Below, piece after piece: positions 13,800 to 26,338 of a DNA stretch of 64,000 nt. Both the position numbers and the translations under genes were made by a program. Source of the stretch: Zeugodacus cucurbitae (Eukaryota; Arthropoda; Insecta; Diptera; Tephritidae); assembly GCF_028554725.1 (NCBI RefSeq), contig NC_071669.1, positions 28,200,001 to 28,264,000 on the forward strand, in the 5' to 3' direction. Below the pieces are notes generated by a model, which did no database searches, was not told the origin of the DNA, and saw only the letters and a list, made by a program, of their open reading frames with translations. Position 1 is the stretch's first letter; each line of letters starts with the position of its first letter.

Positions 13800-14232
13800 T
13801 TATTACAACCTTTAAATTGATTTTTTATGAAATTAATTCTTAGATTAGACAAGATCCACAGTACAATCTATCATCGAACAAACAGCAAACCTTTTTATGA
13901 ATTTCAATATAGTATTTTTTTGTTGATTACACAAATATAATTTTCATTTTTTATAAGTAAATTATTTATTACTGAACCTTAATTTGTACAATTTTCGAGT
14001 ACATATATCTTCTATTAAGGTATGCATATGCTATAATATACTGTATTGAGTAGATTAGAATATGTTGCCACGAAAATTCAAAAAATAACTCAAAATTTAG
14101 CCCATATATGGATGATCGGGTGAATCGTGGACAGTTTTCACCCATTTTCGCCACCATTTATAGTAAATATTTCTAAAATTTTACGATGCCATAATTTTGA
14201 TAAGCTATCTTGCATATTGATGGAAATACATA
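13800..14232. other. Intergenic sequence, nothing recognised
   Basis: AT-rich DNA downstream of the cubilin-like gene. I see no coding pattern or repeat structure. Confidence 0.5.
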
Positions 14233-14722
14233 CAGTGGAACTTCCATAACTCGAAGATCTCCATAACATAAACTTCTGAGTTGGCAATAGCGCTTAGAAA
14301 CCAAATTTCATACAAATTTCCTTCCCTAACTCGAATTTTTATAACTCGAAGTTCTCCATAACTCGAACTCTTGAAGTGGCAATAGAAGTCAAATTTCATT
14401 CAAATTTCCTTCCATAAATCGAACTTTTCGACCAGGGCATAATACAAAATATAAAATTTTAATATCGATGCAGAATTTTAAAAGAGTCCCTCTATATCGT
14501 ACGAAGGCGAAGAAAAAATATGATATTTCACCTACGGATTGCATAAATCAAGTAACAATGGCATGGGATACAGATGTCAAGCACCAAACAGTAGCAAACT
14601 GCAACCATAAAAATTACAAAATAGATGTTTTAACGTATGAACTTAAACTTTATGGGAAGTAGTCTCTCTAACACGAAGTTTTTCTGTGGATTATGGTGAT
14701 TCGAGTTAGAGAAGTTCCACTG
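14233..14722 (+). mobile_element. pogo/Tigger-type nonautonomous DNA transposon, 490 bp
   Basis: The termini are CAGTGGAACTTCCATAACTCG at the left and the inverted TCGAGTTAGAGAAGTTCCACTG at the right, each flanked by TA (14231-14232 and 14723-14724). TA duplication with CAGT...ACTG ends is typical of the pogo/Tigger branch of Tc1/mariner. An internal reading frame (14468-14662) ends in a segment like DCINQV..AW and ..VANC, resembling the C-terminus of Tigger/jerky transposases, so this is an internally deleted derivative. The subterminal CCATAACTCGAA motif is repeated several times. Confidence 0.8.
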
Positions 14723-14724
14723 TA

Positions 14725-16568
14725 AATGATATAAAACCAACGGAATGCGATGACTATGAGTAGTGACTTAGTGATATAACTGAGCCACAAATAAAACTAG
14801 TGAAAAAATAACAATATAGAAAACAGAAAAGCTAAGGGAAAATACGCCATATTTTATAGCTTCGCTTCGAAAAAGGTGAAAACGCAAACGCAATAGATGT
14901 AAAATTGAATTATGTCATGATAATGAAACAGCTCATCACCTACAGTTTTGGTTTCGTCGATTCCTATTCTGGTAATTTTGATGTTAAAAACACTTCAAGC
15001 TTGGAAAGGTCAATTGTGGTAAATATATATAAACTGTACTGTTTCGATTGCGCAGGTGCTAAACATTGCTTAAAAAACAGGGATAAAAAATTAGGATCAT
15101 TTAAATAAGACTGTATATAAGCTCGATGTACGGATCTCAAAAAACTCTCCTACATCCTGTATTGTCAACAATTGCACTGAAGAAAGTAATCGCCTAGAAA
15201 CTGGCTGCTTTGGACTATAGGAGAGGAAGAATGTATGTTCCATCAATAACCAACAATCAATAAATAAAATATGAGAGAATTCCCCTTAATAATGGTATCC
15301 AACTTCCTTGTCATATATGCGATCATACGTGGTCTATATATTTTAGGGACAATTAAGCTGATAATAATTATCGGGACTTATCTATTTTCAAATCACATAA
15401 AAATCAAACTAAACTATAAGATCTGAAATTCGGCGGTGTCACGTTACTGAAATGAAACACATATAAGCCAGGGTCGCACTTTATGGCACTTCTGCGTCAC
15501 ATGACTGACATTCACTGCCATTCTCCGTGTATAATATTTTAAGAGTATACTATTATACATTCATTCGTCATAACATAATCCTGTGTACATAAGCACTATA
15601 AACATTGAATCTGAAAGTCTAGATTATCCGATCTGGGGTAGTGGCTATTATAATAAAACTTCCATAAGTTTCAGGCACGTGTGAAATTATAGAATATTGC
15701 AGTAAGTTTCTATTTATACGGCTGTCGACATATTTTTGGGTAATTAATTGGCATATGTTAAAAGTAAAGTAAAAGAAATTATTATAAAAAAATTGTTATA
15801 CAAAAATACACCACCGTACATCAAACTCAATATTGGAGGGATATGGCATATGTTACAGAATACTTTCGACTTTAGTCTAAGTAGAATACCTTGTAAAAAA
15901 TTCGAATAAATTCGAAAAGAAATTGAAAGTCGATTACTGCCTTAATAAGTAAAGTAATTCAAAAATTATAATTAGTTGGGCAACAAGCGCACTGTGGTAA
16001 GCTCATGTTTATATCAGCTCCTCATGTTTATTTCCTTAACGTAGGTGACTCAACTGGCAACAAGATATCGGCGAACTTCTGCTTAAAATATAGGGAGCCT
16101 AAAAAAAAACTATAACTAAATAACCATCTAAAGAGAGTTAATTCACCCAAAACCAGCATGCACTTATCTACTAGATATTTACATCAAGGTAGCTGATGAA
16201 GTTGTAATTTGTGGGCGATTTGTTTCATAAGAATTTACCAATAGATGGTACTCTATGTATGTGTGGTTGCATTACAACCTTCACGAGAACCCAGTAAATT
16301 CATATATATGCGTTACCTGTGCCCGAAGTAACAATGACTTCAAATTTTTTTGGCGATTTTTTATCTCTTTTGTAATGACTTGTATTCCTAAATGCCCATG
16401 AAATCATTCCATTAACTCTAATGACCCTTTTTTAAACCATTAGTGTGTTATTATAGGACTTTATAAAAGTAATCTAAATAATTTTCTTATGAGTATTTCA
16501 GTGATGATATCATTTTATAAACTACTTTTGCGGACTATAAAATATTTGTTTACATTTATATACACAAA
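14725..16568. other. Intergenic sequence, nothing recognised
   Basis: AT-rich with many stops in all frames. I see no gene, RNA or clear repeat. Confidence 0.45.
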
Positions 16569-17110
16569 CAAGTGAGGAAACAAACATTTTATACTCTCGC
16601 AAAGTGCAGTTAAGTGCAGTTAAATGCAATTCTTTCGTAAAATTTAGTGTTTGACGATTTACGTCAGTGAATTAACATGCTTTTAGTAGTTTTCTATATA
16701 GCCTTTGTAGGAGGTGGGTATGTTTGTGTTTTATATCCGATTTCACATATGATGTGAAATGCATGCTGCAGGGAAATGTGTCCAATGAGTTTGGCTTATG
16801 TAGCTTAGGTGGTTTGGGAGAAATATACAAGAAAACTATTTTGTGGCGCCCACTTTTTTAACAAAATTATATCCAACTATGCTGTGATTCTCTGTAGAAG
16901 ATTTCATTATCACAGCTTTATTTGTGTATTAATTAAAGCCCTTTATAACTTTTCGATCCGATTTCGTCCATTTGCAATCGAAACCCTCTCATGGTACAAA
17001 GGAATATGTTTACCAAGTTTTAATCAAGTAATTTTAAAATGTGTTTTTAGACATATGGAGATCAACTTATTCGACTACTTTTCGCAATAATTGGGGCCGT
17101 ATGTAAAGTA
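16569..17110 (-). mobile_element. Degraded GTCY-repeat element fragment
   Basis: It begins CAAGTGAGGAAACAAACATT then TTATACTCTCGCAAA, a 3' end that has lost its hairpin. Diverged core blocks follow (GGAGGTGGGTATG, ATCCGATTTC). The far boundary is approximate. Confidence 0.5.
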
Positions 17111-19957
17111 AAATGAAAGTATGTAATTGGACGCTACTTGAATTGTGTAAAGATATATCAAAGCAATTTTACGTTTCTACTGTCAAAAATTTATAATTTT
17201 GCGACAGCGACAACATCAATCCTGCTGCCGTGAAGTGTATTCTAATATTTGGCAGATGCTGCTCGTCGCTTGTTGAGGTCTATGTATTCAGGGCATAAGT
17301 CAAATAACAACTGTCAAAAAGACCACAAATGTATTGTCTCATTGAAAACAACACGTCTAGAAAACCACCCATTATACGGAAAAACGCTGAACAATATACT
17401 TAATTAATACGATTCAGTCAGTTTTGTATGCGTCTTATTCAACAGTCAAGGAATATAGTTATGTATGTATAAATGTACAAATATATAAAACATTTTATGT
17501 CTTTATATATTTGTATGTACTAATGTTTCTACATTATATGCAGAAATCTTTCTCACAACTTAAGGATATATTTCTTTACATATTCATGCACCTAGCGTGT
17601 GACTTCCTCAATGCCGAAAGTCATTACAATTACTCCCAAAATAACCAACGACCATTAGTAGATTCATATATGTATGTATATTGTAAAAGTGCACTTAGCA
17701 CTGAAGTCTGAAGTTTTATTTCATGGGAGAATTTTATTTGATTAAATTATAAAATCTAACATAGCTATCCTATATAACATTATGTTTGAAACACTATATG
17801 GGATTGGTCTTTGACTAGACTAGATTTTTCGCATCACTCAAAATGGTATATTTCACGAAGCGATTATCCGACTGTGACTTTATAAAATATATACAAGTTT
17901 TGTGAAGTTTCGGTGTAAGACAAAACGTATGGAATATATTTTTGTGACTTCTTTTCATACAAACTGAACGAACTTTTCCGCTGAAACCATACTGATATGA
18001 GCACATATTGCAAGAAGAAGATTAAATAAATTTATTGTTTTTCACAATTTTATTGTTTTTAGTCCCTTGATCCATGAAGTAATATAAAAATCAAAGATAT
18101 CAATTTTCATTATCAACTTACTTACTTATAATAATCAAAGATATCAATTTTCATTATCAACTTACTTACTAACTTACGTTTTGGTTAGTGTTTGAATTTT
18201 TTGCCTTTCAGTATATTAAGAAAGAAGGATTTAGTAAATGGAAAACTGAAACTGAAAGGCTTCTTTGGTATCAAACGAATTTAACTGAAATTCAAATACG
18301 CCATGTACGATAAAGTCAAGCATGCACATATATATATATATACATGTACATATGTACATGTTTATAAAATAAAGCGAAGAATAAACAAAAATAATAGTTA
18401 ATGTGCATCACAAATGAAGCTGAGTATTTGCGCGCGCACCTTTAAAACCACACACACCGGCTGTGTTCTTCTACCTAACTAATCCGCTTATCAAATTTCA
18501 GAAGGCTGCGCTGCAAAGGACTTCCTCACGATCGCAATTTAAGAAGATCCAGTAGACGGTAGAGAAGCAGAAAACACAAAGGTGCATCCGCTATTTATTT
18601 GCTTTCAACTTAATCTTACTTGACAAGAAGTCGAAGTCAGTGTTTCATTGCCTCTGTGTACAACTTTTTTTATTGTTTACGCACACAGACACATGTACTT
18701 GCCACACATATGTACATACATACGTTCCAGCACTGTATTATATATCTGTCCAGGCACTCGAAAATATGTGAGTTTCCAAAGTACGATGAACACCTCACAT
18801 ATTTATGGATATCCAATTAGGAATATTCATACGCAAAAGTTGAGAAAATAAAGAGAAGCGAAGAGCACATAAGGAACTCTAAAATGTCATGCTGAATTCT
18901 TAATATTATAACAAAATACTTTTTTAAATAACGGAAAGGGATTTCAAAATATTCGTCGTATAATGCAGAAACAACGCTCATAAAACTAGGAAAATATGGT
19001 TTCAAAACTTGTTAGTGGAATCAACATACATAAGAAGATTGAATATTATTTATTATTATTAGATTCAATTTCTTGATAATGCTAAACCAACTAATTTAGC
19101 TTATATTGCCTATTTGCCTTAAACTATTTCCAAACCACTATTCTATATGGTCAATGAAACATATATCCTCTGCGCATCTGCCACCACAGAATGAACAACA
19201 AAATTACTCCAACAAAATATCTCCCTCATTAGAGATTTCATATTATCTGCAGATTTTTCACTTATTATTAGTAGTAATTAACTGAATCACGACTTAAACA
19301 CTGACACTTTCTTATTTTATGGTTAGCCGTCTGAAAGGCTTAAGACCTGTCAAAATGGCAATTTTGCCTGCACCTCCATTTAAATTATGAACAAGTTGGG
19401 ACAATTGTGACTTACTGTGCTGTTATTTCACCTGACAACTTATTACTTTCTTCAATCAGAGGTATACATCAGTTAATAAAGTACAAACACTTACAATTTT
19501 AAGCAGTATTTTTGTTTTATTGTTTTATTTTCAACTATATACACATTTCTACATTGGTACAATAAAACTAATAAATATGATTTTATTATCGCTCAACGTC
19601 GAGTTACATATTCTTTTCTACATACTAAATACACATACATATGGTATAGTAACTTACTCATATAAAGTACTGCTAAAATATATCACAGCTTGGGTTGGCA
19701 TACTCAACATTAAAATTTGTAGTAAGCCTTACAGTTATGTATAACTAACTAGTATATAATATAATGTTCTTATACATATCTTAAAATATGAAAGACTTAC
19801 AACTTTAATCACGAACTCTAACATCAACGTTACATACATTATTGCTTAAATACGAGTATTGGTTAAGGTGTACAACATTATTTTAAGGGCGATTCCTTTC
19901 ATTGTCATTTAAATATTGCTTTATCATTACAGTCATTCTTTTATCATCTATTTGTCT
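17111..19957. other. Intergenic sequence between convergent genes
   Basis: Low-complexity AT-rich DNA with ACATAT-like microsatellites (for example about 18320-18360) and a 44-bp tandem duplication at 18089-18170. No coding region could be supported. Confidence 0.45.
18089..18170. repeat. Short tandem duplication, period 44 bp
   Basis: The block starting AATCAAAGATATCAATTTTC occurs at 18089 and again at 18133, almost unchanged. Confidence 0.8.
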
Positions 19958-22625
19958 TTAATTTAGTATTAAAGTTAAAACTAGGTATATCAAAACAAAA
20001 CTGCTACCAAACAATTTCATTGTAGATGACGCAGAAGAAGATTCTTGTCTGCTCAATGCCAATGTCTCGCTAAAAGAGCTTCGGCTGTTACGTACGGATG
20101 CCTCAAGTAAATCGTTGTTTGAAACACCCTGTACAACATCGTAGGGGTTCTGTGTTTCATATTGTGTGCTATTGTGTCGTCGTTGGCTGCAAAGATTTGC
20201 TGGCTCGTATGTATCGGTTATATTAATGGGCCAACTAGTTAAAATATTAGAAACCTATAAATGAAACAAAAACGCTTTTAACACAACAATTAATAATTAA
20301 TCAATGTATTAAATTACCTTGGGCATGGGATTATCTCTTTGGCATGCAGCTTTAAAGGCACCTTTCAGTGTTATATCCTGAAACGCTTCAAACTGTTTCT
20401 CCCAGTCATATGTCAATAAACGTTCTTCGAGAGTCATTCCTTGTAATTCCGCTGGTAACGATATAACAACAGGGTCAGAGTTTCTGTTGCAGAAATAATA
20501 CAATTTAGTTATCTATTAATTTAAATTGCATTAATAATAGGCTTACGCATTTAAATATTCAATTCCTAAAGAGTGTAAGACAGTTGCCAAACTAGGGGAG
20601 GAATGACATGATATGAGCTTATTTTGCCTTGGATAGTACATCATAAAAACAACACAGCTTTCCTCCTTCATAGACGGTCCGCCTAGTAAATATATCTAAA
20701 TTGTAAAATAACATTAAACGAATTTGACCAATTTTTATACCTAAAGTGATTGCGCGCCGAGCTGATGTATCATAAACACATTCAGCGATCAATCTGTCGC
20801 CGGGAAAAGAGCGCGTAACCTGCGGTAACCGTCGGAATCCTTGATGATTCGGGTCAATATTGTTGTCAGAAACGATGGGAGCCAGTTCTTGCGTATTTCT
20901 TATCTACAAATACAGATGTATTAATATATATTAAAAATACATTTTAAAATCTCTCATATGTGCATATGAACAAAATAAAAATATTATATGGTATCAATGT
21001 TTTTTACCTGACGTAGTTTCACTTCTACACCTATCTGATGTGTTCGCGTCATAGTCGCAAATATATTTATACCCTCTGTTGGAAATGCAGCGTTTGTGCA
21101 CTGCTCTATACAGTGACCTTGTGAAACAACTCGATTTTGACCCGGAGGAATAATATGATGCCAATTTGGTTCGATCCCTAAAAATTAAGCAACAGTTATT
21201 AATATCATATGTATATCATACATTTATATGTATACTTACCGATGGGCATTAGTCCAGCATCATTCATTCGTAAATTTTCGGTGATGTGTAACATTAGTCC
21301 AGAACTATCAAACATGTGATTTATTTTGAATTGCTCAAAATCAATATTCAAGCTATTATAATGTGTTTCCATCATAACAAAACGCACAATATTTGTGTCC
21401 AGTGGATAACCAACTTCAGGTGGATAGATGAAATCCTAAAATATGAGTTTTTATAAGCAAAAAACGAGGGTACAATATATTGTAAGATTAGCTTACCGAA
21501 GCTCCACGAGACCAAGAAGCTATATATGTATTACATAACAGCTGTGAGTTACGTACATTATGGCATTGGTGTCCAGGTTCATGTGCCAATGCGTCAAGTT
21601 CCGGCCCACTTCCATGGCACTCATACAGCGTAATATATTGCAAATATTGAACACTCCAAGACGAATCAAAAATAGGTTGGTACTGTAAAGGCCAAAGAGA
21701 ATTTTGTTTACAAGGAGGAAAATAAATAATATTTCGAAATTTAAATTTGTCTTAAATTTGTTTATAACTTGAACTTAATACTAACCTTGACAATATGATT
21801 TTTTTTCTTCAGTTTATCCAGTTTGAAAAATTTACACCATATTAATGTTTCGTCGTCATATGGCAACTCGACGCCAGAATTACGGAATTCCAATTTTCGT
21901 GTGCTTTCTGAATTTTGCGAGGGAACAGGGCGTTCCAATAAAACTACTGACCGTGATTGTCGCCAAGCATTCCTTATGTTGGGCAAAGAACCAGGATTAA
22001 CTAAGCCATTCCGAGGATCGTTCTCGTCGTATAAAAACATTAAACGCATAGTATTGTTCTAAGAATTAATAATTTACCAATGTACTAATGAATTAATAGA
22101 AAACCTATATAACGATTTACTTACAGTGATTGGAATATCAGAAACACCGTCACAGGTATCTAATTTTCGGCGAAACCGTATGATTGTATGTGTTGTGTTT
22201 TCGTACCCCTTAAGAAGTACATAGTCCTGAGAGGGATCAACTTGAGGTTCTGTAGACTTGCTATTTGGTGAAACAAAGCGATCCTGAAAGAATGTCTGCC
22301 CATTATCCACCCATCCAATAACAACGTCCGCCCCTTCTGGTCTTCCATTTGCTGAGAAACCAAATCCCACATATCCATGTGTTCGTACGTGTACTTCAAA
22401 CATGGCATCCTGATTTGTGATTGTCCATAATAAGCGAAAACTATCATCTAAGTCTATAACGTGATCCCACGCCATAGAAAAAGATTTATCAATTTCCAAC
22501 GGGAGCGACACTCCACCTATCCTCGATTCTATTACTCCAAACTGTGAAAAACTACAGCTCAGCAATATCCAGTATTGTAAAACTTTTACAACATAGATAA
22601 TCCTTTGTATATTCGCTCGAGCCAT
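19958..22625 (-). CDS. MOXD1/DBH-like copper type II monooxygenase family protein, probable pseudoenzyme (9 exons)
   Basis: Exons on the - strand are 22625-22125, 22058-21786, 21682-21497, 21435-21240, 21177-21008, 20903-20741, 20682-20547, 20483-20318 and 20254-19958. They join in phase into 695 codons plus stop, the usual length for insect MOXD1 homologues (fly CG5235 type). A hydrophobic N-terminus suggests a signal peptide; exon 1 carries the DOMON domain (WTI, GYVGFGFS, DVVIGWVDNG). The next exons carry the two Cu2-monooxygenase halves (RLMFLYDENDPR, HIVKYQP, FIYPPEVGYPLD, FMMYYPR). The C-terminus is Ser-rich followed by a hydrophobic tail ending at the stop, as in GPI-anchor signals. 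Family members hydroxylate substrates such as dopamine using two coppers. Here the His-His pair reads Gln-Tyr, the third His is Thr, His-x-His is His-x-Asn and the Met ligand is Ser, so hydroxylase activity is doubtful. Confidence 0.92.
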
Positions 22626-22799
22626 TTTCAGAGATTTAAAATGCTTTCAAATAAATGTGTTCCCCTACGAATGTTCTATGGAGTATTTACATAGATAAAG
22701 CCTATTAGATATACATATATATGAATATTAGGTATTATTTCTAGATGAATTTACATACATATACTTATATATATGTGTATAATAATATATAAATAATTA

Positions 22800-23313
22800 C
22801 AGTAGTTTTCCGAAATAACGAACACATTAATTGTCTGGCCTGTTCGTTATATCGAATTTTTCGTTAATTCGTGAGTACTCGAAGGTAGAGGTATGTTTCT
22901 CTATAAAAATGAGTTAAATATCCATAAATTGCAGTTTAATAAATTATTTTATTAATTCTTTGTTAAAAAAATAAAAAAAAACCATAACAAAACAATTGAA
23001 ATCCAATAAATTTTTCCAAAATGGACCAATTCTGACACTTATACTTATATTTGGTGCTGACCAATAATTTTAAGCTTTTTTATAAAACTCATAATTTTTT
23101 TCAATTTGCACATTTTTTTAATTTTTTCAAGTTTCATTTTTAATTCTGATTCGAAGTTATTTGATTTTTTTCTCTTTCTTCATGTTGTTCGTTAAACCGA
23201 GTACTTACAAATCCCCGATGTTCGTTATTTACGGTACTCAATGTAACAAATTTGCTTGTTCGTTATAAGCGGTTTTCGTTAAAACGAATATTCGTTATTT
23301 CGGAAAACTACTG
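22800..23313. mobile_element. pogo/Tigger-type MITE with 24-bp inverted termini, 514 bp
   Basis: The left end starts CAGTAGTTTTCCGAAATAAC and the right end is its inverted partner GTTATTTCGGAAAACTACTG, both flanked by TA (22798-22799, 23314-23315). The motif TTCGTTA recurs inside each end. There is no coding sequence. The element lies 175 bases upstream of the MOXD1-like start codon. Confidence 0.85.
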
Positions 23314-23463
23314 TATATACAAGTATATGTATGTAAAGTCTCAAGAAATCCACAAGAAATTGTTACTTAGAAATTAACCTTATACGAGTATACTACTGTA
23401 CATTCAACAAATTGCTGAGTTTTAAACCCACATAAATGAGAACAAAATGTTTTATTAGATCGC

Positions 23464-24065
23464 AAATGCATTCTTGAATTTGAGCAGCGGGGAATACAGT
23501 TCCCTTAAAGTGCCCCAGACCTTTCAGTTCCCTTCAGCGCTGCCTAAAGCAATGGATGCTAGGGGAACGTCTCAGGTCCTGGAACATGTGCAACACGAGT
23601 CGCACATCAAAGCTACTATGGGGTAGTGTTCACACTGGACAGACCAAACAACTTCTTACTTTAAGCAAAAGAGAACTAAGCTGTATCACAGAGGTCATCA
23701 CGGGGCACCTGCCTCTAAGAGGCCACCTGCAGAGACTTGGTATGGTAGAATCGGCGGAATGCAAGGCGTGCGCGGAAGATGATGAAACACTAGAGCATTA
23801 TCTCTGCGAATGCCCGGCCTTCTGTCGTTTAAGAAGAGATACCTTCCAAGGCTCCCATTACTCTAATCTGAGAGAAATTGGGCAGCAAGGGATGGAATAA
23901 ACTCAGAAACTTCGTTAAATCGACCGAGTTGTTCAGGTGACGCTTACCAGGGTACCTTCGGGGAGCACAATGGGCCTAATAATGGCCTAAGTGCGGCCGC
24001 TTGCGGACAGGCTATCTTCGCCTCCCTTTTCAACCAACCAACGAACCAAATGCATTCTTCAATTT
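23464..24065 (+). mobile_element. 5'-truncated LINE (RNase H-bearing, I/LOA-like) with 18-bp target duplication
   Basis: A frame at 23556-23900 holds the C-terminal segment common to I/LOA/R1-type LINE polyproteins: TGHLPLRGHLQRLG followed by a Cys-His cluster C-x2-C-x8-H-x4-C (CKAC..LEHYLCECP). A short GC-richer 3' UTR follows. The copy occupies about 23482-24047 and is flanked by AAATGCATTCTTGAATTT (23464-23481) and AAATGCATTCTTCAATTT (24048-24065), 17 of 18 identical, which is a target-site duplication. The RT and endonuclease were lost by 5' truncation. Confidence 0.8.
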
Positions 24066-25242
24066 AAAAGGTATTTTCGGAAATGTTGATGTTTCTTGGC
24101 AATATCCTTCTGAATTAAGATTAAAACTATATAAGTGTGACTCAAAAACATTCTGTATGGTATAGATATTAAAATACAAATACTCTATCGATCTAAATGT
24201 AGTTGATTATTGCAAATTGTATTTAGCATATTGCATATTGCAACATCTATTGTAAATAAAAATTAATGGGTATTATAAAAGTCATACAACGGGTTTTTAT
24301 ACTCTCGCAACAAAAGTTGTTATCGGAACAGAACTTTGTATAAATACTGCATTTATAGTGTGGCACTACCTTTCTAAAAATCGCCGAAATCGGACCATAA
24401 ATTTTCAAGGCCCCAGATATCGAACATGACCACCTCAGTGCTTCTAACAAATTTTTTTACCGAAAATACAGATAAGTCTCTCAGATATTTTGAAAAAATT
24501 CAGAGGGAATATGTTTCTTCTAATAATATGTCTCCGTGCCTAAAATGTGTGAAATCGGGTCATAACTTCACCTATCTCCCATATACTTAATATTAGGGGT
24601 TTCAAACTTTCAATGGACTATCTTAATATATAAAAATCACGTGTCACGTTGTTTGTTTTCGATGGACTCCTAAACTACTGAACCGATTTTAATGAAATTT
24701 TTAACACTGTGTGCAGTTTGGTCCAACTTGAAAGATAGGATAGTTTATAACTCTTCTTATAGTCGCATTATTTATTTATTGCAAATTATTTGTTTATTAT
24801 TAGCAAAGAGCTATCCACCAGTTGGTGGCGCTAAGTGCGCTATGTTACAGTAGATGGCGCTATATTTCTTTCTAAATTTTCATGGATTTAGGCTGTCATA
24901 ACAAAAGCTGCCACTTGCTAAAAACATTAAATGAAAATGCGTTGTTTGAAGTTTATATTATTTGTGGTAAAGTTATACGAATCTATGACTTCCAATATTC
25001 TAAATTTAAGAAAAAATCACATACAATCCGTGTAATAAATAAAGTTATGTACAAATGTATGGTCAGACAAATAAGCAATGCTGCCACTCTTTTCCAATAA
25101 ATCTTCCTCGAATTTGGAGATTTCAGAGGAATTTAGGAAATCGCAGAGTTGATTTCTGCATGTATTTCCTAAATGCAAGAAAAAAATTTCATTTATTTGC
25201 ATTTAGGTATAGAATTTTGTATGGCTAATGCCCGGTTACACA

Positions 25243-25746
25243 GTCCATACTTAAGTTGTGCCTAAATAAAATCTTAGCTAAGTATTGTTGCAAACTGAGT
25301 AGTCGTTTGCGTTTCACAGTCAATGCTTAATTTCTATAAAATTGTATTATGATATATGGCAACGTTACGGGCAACATATGTTTTAAAAATGTCATTCATA
25401 AAATATGTTTGAAATATTTAAATTATAACAGACAATACATAAATTTGCGAGGAAAATTATATCAAAAATTGATGAAAACAACAAAAGAACCCCAAATTTC
25501 ATCACTAGCGAGTCGGAGCACCTATGGGAACTGAAGGAAAAGTATAAGCTGTTATTGAGTGCAAACGAACGGACACTTGCCCTACGCTACGAAAGATGTC
25601 GCTGAAAATTCAAAGCAAATTCAAAACAAAAATCAGCTGTTATTGAAGCATTGCTTAAGCCTCCCATTTTCAGTTAAGCATAACCTAAGTATGAACTGTA
25701 AAATACTATTTTCCTGTTTTATCTTAAGCACAACATAAGTATGGAG
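25243..25746. repeat. Diverged inverted repeat inside the Helitron
   Basis: The left arm GTCCATACTTAAGTTGTGCC and the right arm, whose complement reads CTCCATACTTATGTTGTGCT, are about 500 bases apart in opposite orientation. This may be an old MITE, or Helitron-captured sequence. Boundaries and target duplication are unclear. Confidence 0.4.
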
Positions 25747-26116
25747 TTCACTTGGAGTTAAATTTAGAGCTATATGTGCTATTGCAGTATATGGCGCTAC
25801 ATGAGAATACATTTATTGACACTTATTTGTGATACTAACGGCTGACGTTGTAAGGTAATTGAATAAGTGCGCTGTATTAGGCTAGATGGCGCTATAGAAG
25901 CAGATGCTGTTATATTAAAAGTCCAAACGTTTATTTTAGCTAAAATTTATTAAACGTAAAACGTGTGTTTAAAATTTATCAGACTCGGCCACGCTTTGCT
26001 TTCTTTTTATTATTTAAAACTCTTTAAACGAATTAAATAAAAGTAAGTATTATTAGCTTGCTTTTCATTTTATTTATTAAATCTTATTTTGAAAAAAAAA
26101 AAATCGAACCTCAATA

Positions 26117-26338
26117 ATGCACAGACTACAGTTTCCTATTCGTTTAGCTTTTGCCATGTCCATTAATAAGTCTCAAGGCCAAACAATGTCCATTTGTGGG
26201 TTAGATTTGGATAATCCATGTTTTTCCCATGGGCAATTATATGTTGCATGCTCACGTGTGGGAAAACCATCAAATCTATTTGTGTTAGCTCGAGACAGGT
26301 TAACCAAAAATATTGTGCACCAATTAGTGCTAAGTTAA
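26117..26338 (+). pseudogene. Helitron helicase C-terminal fragment (PIF1-like)
   Basis: The 73-residue frame contains AMSINKSQGQT and FSHGQLYVACSRVG, the last helicase motifs of Helitron Rep-Hel proteins (PIF1 family). In an intact element the protein unwinds DNA during rolling-circle transposition. Only this C-terminal piece survives and it ends with a normal stop, so it is a remnant. Confidence 0.85.

Noticed and set aside
16809..17090. 93-codon open frame as a gene
   Set aside because: It lies in a degraded GTCY element, with no family match and no splice context.
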